This document shows, piece by piece, positions 7,190 through 10,124 of a stretch of DNA of 10,124 bases. The stretch spans positions 1 to 10,124 of the forward strand of contig CAITAV010000038.1 of assembly GCA_903890345.1 (NCBI GenBank), given 5' to 3'. A program made the translations under genes and the position numbers. The notes under the pieces were generated by a model. That model saw nothing but the letters and a program-made list of their open reading frames with translations, searched no databases and was not told where the DNA came from. The DNA is from an uncultured Actinomycetes bacterium (lineage in GTDB: Bacteria > Actinomycetota > Actinomycetes > Nanopelagicales > Nanopelagicaceae). Each line of letters begins with the position of its first letter. Within the stretch, counting starts at the first letter, position 1.

Positions 7190-7219
7190 AGGGTAATGGC
7201 AAGGGGCGCTTTCGGACAA
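7190..7219 (-). promoter_or_regulatory. Putative promoter of the liv operon
   Basis: On the minus strand, TTGTCC (7219-7214) is followed after 18 bases by TACCCT (7195-7190), a plausible -35/-10 pair. Transcription would start about 38 bases before the livK ATG and include the palindrome. TAACAT further upstream (near 7243-7238) is a possible alternative -10. This rests on weak motif matches. Confidence 0.35.
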
Positions 7220-7264
7220 GCCGAGTTGAGCGTGAAATGTTACGGCCAGATAACTATTTGCCGC

Positions 7265-7846
7265 TTAATTGCCGTCAGGAACCGCACTTGGCGAGAGGAC
7301 CGCTTCTGCCACAGCCTTCATGCTTAATCGACGATCCATGGCAGCTTTTTGAATCCAAGAGAATGCTTCAGGTTCGCTCAAGTTGAGAGCTTGCATCAAA
7401 ATTCCTTTTGCTTTGTCCACTAACTTGCGTGTTTCTAAACGTTCGTGCAAATCTGCAACTTCATCAGCTAATGATTTCATTTGTGTGTGACGGCTAATGG
7501 CAATTTCGATAGAAGGAATCAAATCATTGATTGTAAATGGTTTAACAACATAGGCCATTACACCAGCATCGCGCGCACGATCTACTAGCTCTCTTTGACT
7601 AAAGGCTGTAAGCATTAGAACAGGAGCAATTGAAATAATCTCTTGCGCCGCAGATATTCCATCAAGCACTGGCATCTTCACATCAAGAATCGCTAGATCT
7701 GGTTTATGTTCTTTAGCTAATTCAATAGCTTCTGCCCCATTTGTTGCTTGCGCAACAACTTCATAACCAGATTCGGTGAGCATTTCTACTAAGTCCATGC
7801 GAATGAGCGCTTCATCTTCGGCGACCAAAATACGCAATGTGTTCAT
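7265..7846 (-). CDS. pdtaR: ANTAR-domain response regulator (PdtaR-like RNA-binding antiterminator)
   Basis: This 193-residue two-domain regulator has an N-terminal receiver (about 1-118) and a C-terminal ANTAR domain (about 124-183). The receiver has the acidic pair E10/D11, phosphoacceptor D55 in ILDVKMPVLDG, T80 and K102, so it should be phosphorylated by a histidine kinase (PdtaS-type in actinobacteria; none is in the window). The ANTAR part shows RKLVDKAKGILMQ, the EAFSWIQKAAM segment and a final helix with MKAVAEAVL. ANTAR domains bind RNAs with two hexaloop hairpins and promote antitermination. The start is fixed by the conserved N terminus (ILVAEDEALIRMDL). Its ATG is one base from the 3' end of the tRNA gene, and no promoter or free Shine-Dalgarno site is visible, so it is probably co-transcribed with the tRNA. 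The livK leader follows downstream on the same strand. PdtaR is the name of the Mycobacterium homologue; orthology is inferred from architecture and location. Confidence 0.92.
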   Translation of the reverse strand: MNTLRILVAEDEALIRMDLVEMLTESGYEVVAQATNGAEAIELAKEHKPDLAILDVKMPVLDGISAAQEIISIAPVLMLTAFSQRELVDRARDAGVMAYVVKPFTINDLIPSIEIAISRHTQMKSLADEVADLHERLETRKLVDKAKGILMQALNLSEPEAFSWIQKAAMDRRLSMKAVAEAVLSPSAVPDGN

Positions 7847-7847
7847 G

Positions 7848-7920
7848 TGCCTCGAGTCGGATTCGAACCGACACTATGCAGTGTTTGAGACTGCCCTCTC
7901 TACCGTTGGAGTACCGAGGC
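7848..7920 (-). tRNA. tRNA, anticodon CAA (Leu by codon), with unusual short variable loop
   Basis: The 73 bases fold as a cloverleaf: acceptor GCCTCGG with TCGAGGC (one G-U at 7-66), anticodon stem GCAGT/ACTGC around loop CTCAAAC, and T-arm GTCGG-TTCGAAT-CCGAC. U33 is present, the anticodon is C34-A35-A36 (plus-strand positions 7887-7885), and the discriminator is A73. CCA is not encoded (ACATG follows). U8, A14, A15, G18, G19 and U48 are all present, so tertiary contacts look preserved. The codon read would be UUG (Leu), but the variable loop is five bases (ATAGT), whereas bacterial tRNA-Leu has a long class II arm. The D-stem is also irregular: either CTC/GAG with an eight-base loop, or four pairs with one bulged A. 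An automated tool would probably call tRNA-Leu(CAA) with a low score. The tRNA nature is solid; the amino acid identity is uncertain. Confidence 0.85.
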
Positions 7921-7928
7921 GTAGTAAA

Positions 7929-7934
7929 AGTCTA
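7929..7934 (-). promoter_or_regulatory. Putative -10 element of the tRNA and response regulator unit
   Basis: TAGACT on the minus strand lies eight bases before G1 of the tRNA, placing a transcription start at or just before the mature 5' end. It is the same hexamer found before pyk and the thioesterase gene. No strong -35 is seen. Readthrough from pyk, whose stop is 50 bases upstream, is also possible. Confidence 0.45.
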
Positions 7935-7937
7935 ACG

Positions 7938-7953
7938 CCAATTCTTGAATCGG
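7938..7953 (-). terminator. Weak dyad between pyk and the tRNA
   Basis: On the minus strand, CCGATT-CAAG-AATTGG gives a six-pair stem (one G-U) with a four-base loop, followed eight bases later by TTTT that lies past the tRNA -10. It could reduce readthrough from pyk or bind a regulator upstream of the tRNA promoter. The short AT-containing stem makes a true terminator doubtful. Confidence 0.25.
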
Positions 7954-7970
7954 AGAAAATATAAGCGTAA

Positions 7971-9410
7971 TTAACGATAAGCAGGGGCAACGCCACCAAC
8001 AGCGTCACCAACTATATGCACGCGCATCGCATTTGTTGATCCCGGAATTCCAGGAGGAGAGCCTGCAACAATCATTACATTTTCTCCTTTCTTAACGCGT
8101 CCGCTTTCAATTAAAAGAGCATCAACTTGTTTAACCATGTCATCTGTGTGCTTAACCATTTCAGAGATAACTGGTTCTACGCCCCATGTAAGTGCTAATC
8201 GGTTATAGGTTCCAACTTCTGGTGTCAGTGCCAATATTGGAATAGCTGAACGCAATCGAGACATACGACGGGCAGAGTCACCGCTTTGTGTAAAGGCAAC
8301 TAAATACTTGGCACCAACAATTGCACCTACTTCGGTGGCAGCTTTTGTAATTGCGCCACCTTTAGTACGAGGTGCATTAATAATTGGACGGATGCGTTCT
8401 AATCCACCTTCTTCTGTCTTTTGAATGATGCGAGCCATTGTTTCAACTGCTTCAATCGCAAATTCGCCAACGCTAGTTTCGCCAGAGAGCATTAATGCGT
8501 CGGCACCATCTAATACAGCGTTCGCGCAATCTGTGGCTTCGGCGCGAGTGGGACGAGAATTAGTGATCATTGAATCCAACATCTGTGTTGCAACAATGAC
8601 TGGTTTCGCGGCATCTCGAGCGAGTTCGATGCAATGTTTTTGAACAAGTGGAACATCTTCGATTGGAAGTTCCACACCAAGATCTCCACGCGCAACCATG
8701 ATGCCGTCAAAGGCTGCGACAATTCCTGCCAAGTTATCGACTGCTTGTGGTTTTTCAATCTTAGCGATAACCGGAACGCGAATTCCTTCTTCATCCATGA
8801 TGCGGTGAACATCAGTAATGTCATCTGCGCTTCTAACAAATGAAAGAGCAATAAAATCTGCACCAGCTTTTAATCCCCAACGTAAATCTTCAATATCTTT
8901 TTCTGAGAGCGCTGGAACTGATACTGCAACGCCCGGCAGATTGATTCCCTTGTTATTGCTGACGGCTCCTGGCTCAATAACTTTAGTTATGACATCTGTC
9001 TTTGTTACCGAAGTTACTTCTACAGTTACTTTTCCATCATCGATTAATATGCGGTCTCCTGCTTTGCAATCCCCCGGTAAACCCTTATAGGTAGTACCTA
9101 CGCGATCTTTTGTTCCTTCAATATCATCAGTAGTAATTGTAAAAACATCACCGCGGGATAAATCATGAGGTCCATTAGCAAAACGCGCCAATCGAATCTT
9201 TGGACCTTGTAAGTCAACGAGTATCGCCACAGGTACGCCAGCCTTTTTTGCAGCGCTTCGAACAGCATCAAGTCTGCTCTGGTGTTCTGCGTAAGATCCG
9301 TGGGAAAGATTCAAGCGAGCCATATTCATGCCAGCAGCAATTAATTGTTCAACTTTGCCGTCGGCTTCAACGGCTGGTCCCATGGTGCAAACAATTTTCG
9401 CGCGGCGCAT
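7971..9410 (-). CDS. pyk: Pyruvate kinase (predicted K+-independent type)
   Basis: This enzyme transfers phosphate from phosphoenolpyruvate to ADP, the last step of glycolysis, in the cytosol. The 479 residues are a normal length for bacterial Pyk. Active-site residues are all present: R32, N34 and S36 (MARLNLSHG), D66, R73, catalytic K217 and metal ligand E219 (AKIEKP), D243 (VARGDLGVELP) and T275 (ATQM). The B domain occupies about residues 70-165 and the C-terminal allosteric domain about 345-479. The block DLQGPKIR has Leu67, Gln68 and Lys71 at the positions that distinguish K+-independent enzymes (Lys117 type, like E. coli PykA) from the DTKGPEIR K+-dependent type. The ATG at 9410 is preceded by TAGACT and six bases, with no Shine-Dalgarno site, so it is probably leaderless. 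gltD ends 13 bases upstream. Confidence 0.97.
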   Translation of the reverse strand: MRRAKIVCTMGPAVEADGKVEQLIAAGMNMARLNLSHGSYAEHQSRLDAVRSAAKKAGVPVAILVDLQGPKIRLARFANGPHDLSRGDVFTITTDDIEGTKDRVGTTYKGLPGDCKAGDRILIDDGKVTVEVTSVTKTDVITKVIEPGAVSNNKGINLPGVAVSVPALSEKDIEDLRWGLKAGADFIALSFVRSADDITDVHRIMDEEGIRVPVIAKIEKPQAVDNLAGIVAAFDGIMVARGDLGVELPIEDVPLVQKHCIELARDAAKPVIVATQMLDSMITNSRPTRAEATDCANAVLDGADALMLSGETSVGEFAIEAVETMARIIQKTEEGGLERIRPIINAPRTKGGAITKAATEVGAIVGAKYLVAFTQSGDSARRMSRLRSAIPILALTPEVGTYNRLALTWGVEPVISEMVKHTDDMVKQVDALLIESGRVKKGENVMIVAGSPPGIPGSTNAMRVHIVGDAVGGVAPAYR

Positions 9411-9416
9411 GTGCTT

Positions 9417-9422
9417 AGTCTA
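9417..9422 (-). promoter_or_regulatory. Putative -10 element of pyk (leaderless)
   Basis: TAGACT on the minus strand is followed by AAGCAC and then the pyk ATG, the leaderless spacing also seen for polA and the thioesterase. It lies just after the gltD stop codon (9426-9424). No convincing -35 was found, so co-transcription with gltD remains possible. Confidence 0.45.
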
Positions 9423-9423
9423 T

Positions 9424-10124
9424 CTACAAAACAAGAGAGCGGTCTGTCGGTGCAATTGGTGCATGCAACTGGGATTTCTCTTGCGTTAGATAGGAATCAA
9501 CTGCGGCAGCAGCACTTCGCCCTTCAGCAATAGCCCACACAATCAGTGATTGTCCGCGCCCGGCATCTCCAGCAACGAAAACACCTTCAGCCGTTGTTTG
9601 GAAATTAGCATCGCGTTTAATGATTCCTCGATCATCGAGTTCTACTTCTAGCTGCGTGAGTAATTCATTTTTTTCTGGACCTGTAAAACCCATTGCAAGG
9701 AATGCGAATTGCGCTGGGATTTCTCTTTCAGTCCCAGGAACTGGTGAGAACTTGCCATTTACAAATTGAGTTTCAACTAATTTAAGTGCTCGCAGATTCC
9801 CATCAGCATCACCTAAAAATTCTTCAGTACTGACAGAAAAAATTCGATTATCTAATTCTTCATGAGCGCTGGAAACTCTAAAAATCATCGGATACATCGG
9901 CCATGGCGCACTTGTAGGTCTTTCATCGGTTGGACGAGGCATGATCTCTAATTGGGTAACAGATTTTGCGCCTTGTCGAATTGCAGTTCCGAGGCAATCT
10001 GCTCCTGTATCGCCACCACCTAAAATAATGACGTCTTTACCTTCAACATTTATTGCGCCTTGTGTTATCTCACCAAGTGCTTCTTGGTTACCCCACGGCA
10101 AGTACTCCATCGCCTGATAAACAC
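9424..10124 (-). CDS. gltD: Glutamate synthase small (beta) subunit, C-terminal part (5' end outside the window)
   Basis: GltD is the flavoprotein subunit that passes electrons from NADPH to the GltB large subunit, which makes glutamate from glutamine and 2-oxoglutarate. About 233 codons are present, roughly the second half of a protein of about 480-490 residues. The frame is open to the window edge (VYQAMEYLPWGNQ, a typical GltD segment), so the ATG at 10110 is internal. The NADPH-binding Rossmann motif is VIILGGGDTGADC. APWPMYPMIFRVSSAHEE is characteristic of the family, and the final FAD-binding segment is VFVAGDAGRGQSLIVWAIAEGR. The N-terminal iron-sulfur part lies outside. gltB is expected further upstream but is not seen. 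The pyk start follows 13 bases after the stop. Confidence 0.95.
   Translation of the reverse strand, partial: VYQAMEYLPWGNQEALGEITQGAINVEGKDVIILGGGDTGADCLGTAIRQGAKSVTQLEIMPRPTDERPTSAPWPMYPMIFRVSSAHEELDNRIFSVSTEEFLGDADGNLRALKLVETQFVNGKFSPVPGTEREIPAQFAFLAMGFTGPEKNELLTQLEVELDDRGIIKRDANFQTTAEGVFVAGDAGRGQSLIVWAIAEGRSAAAAVDSYLTQEKSQLHAPIAPTDRSLVL

Noticed and set aside
7146..7202. An upstream in-frame ATG extending livK by 19 codons
   Set aside because: It would put a polar stretch before a perfect signal peptide, lacks a ribosome site, and lies at the putative promoter.
7207..7232. A nested dyad (CGCT/AGCG outside TCGG/CCGA) after the response regulator, possibly its terminator
   Set aside because: The stem is broken by an unequal internal loop, no T-run follows, and it overlaps the better -35 candidate; support is too weak.
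6943..7386. A 147-codon plus-strand open frame over the livK start and response regulator end
   Set aside because: It crosses two well-supported minus-strand genes and their control region, and has no recognisable domain or ribosome site.
7848..7920. A hidden class II fold with a long variable arm
   Set aside because: The T-stem GTCGG/CCGAC and anticodon stem GCAGT/ACTGC are perfect and leave only five bases between them; no alternative pairing gives an extra arm.
1..10124. Mobile elements, CRISPR arrays, toxin-antitoxin or phage-defence genes
   Set aside because: No repeats with regular spacing, transposase, integrase or small paired genes were found; all the space is filled by housekeeping genes in conserved-looking order.

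Overview
The window looks like a chromosomal housekeeping segment of a low-GC, streamlined actinobacterium. A freshwater acI/Nanopelagicales-type organism is my best guess. The grounds are a base composition clearly below 50% GC by eye, an ANTAR response regulator next to pyruvate kinase and polA (an actinobacterial neighbourhood as I recall it from Mycobacterium and Streptomyces), a PolA with a degenerate proofreading domain, and apparently leaderless starts. I see no mobile element, CRISPR array, phage gene or sign of recent transfer.

Layout: positions 1-1980 hold the first 660 codons of polA (minus strand). A divergent hotdog thioesterase (2015-2425, plus) is the only plus-strand gene. It converges on a five-gene branched-chain amino acid type ABC transporter operon on the minus strand, read in the order livK (7145-6024), livH, livM, livG, livF (ends 2439). 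Upstream of livK lie an ANTAR response regulator (7846-7265), a tRNA with anticodon CAA (7920-7848), pyruvate kinase (9410-7971) and the C-terminal part of gltD, the glutamate synthase small subunit (from 10124 or beyond to 9424). There is no gene-free stretch over 300 bases; the longest gap is the 119 bp leader of livK.

Function: PolA serves DNA repair and replication. LivK captures a small amino-acid-like ligand outside the cell, LivH and LivM form the membrane channel, and LivG and LivF power it. Pyruvate kinase ends glycolysis, GltD supplies electrons for glutamate synthesis, and the ANTAR protein probably controls transcripts by RNA antitermination. The liv genes are tightly coupled (1, 1 and 11 nt overlaps). 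livK is set apart from them by an 85 nt gap carrying a strong 14-bp hairpin with a GAAA loop, which suggests differential expression of the binding protein.

The most unusual part is the tRNA and its junction with the response regulator. The tRNA has a Leu-type anticodon (CAA) and discriminator A73, but a class I five-base variable loop instead of the long arm expected for tRNA-Leu, and a D-stem that needs a bulge or only three pairs. One base separates its 3' end from the ATG of the regulator, so tRNA 3' processing could create a nearly leaderless mRNA. Three start codons (polA, thioesterase, pyk) each have a TANNNT hexamer exactly six bases upstream, the spacing expected for leaderless transcripts. 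I found no clearly new multi-gene system; the rest is ordinary.
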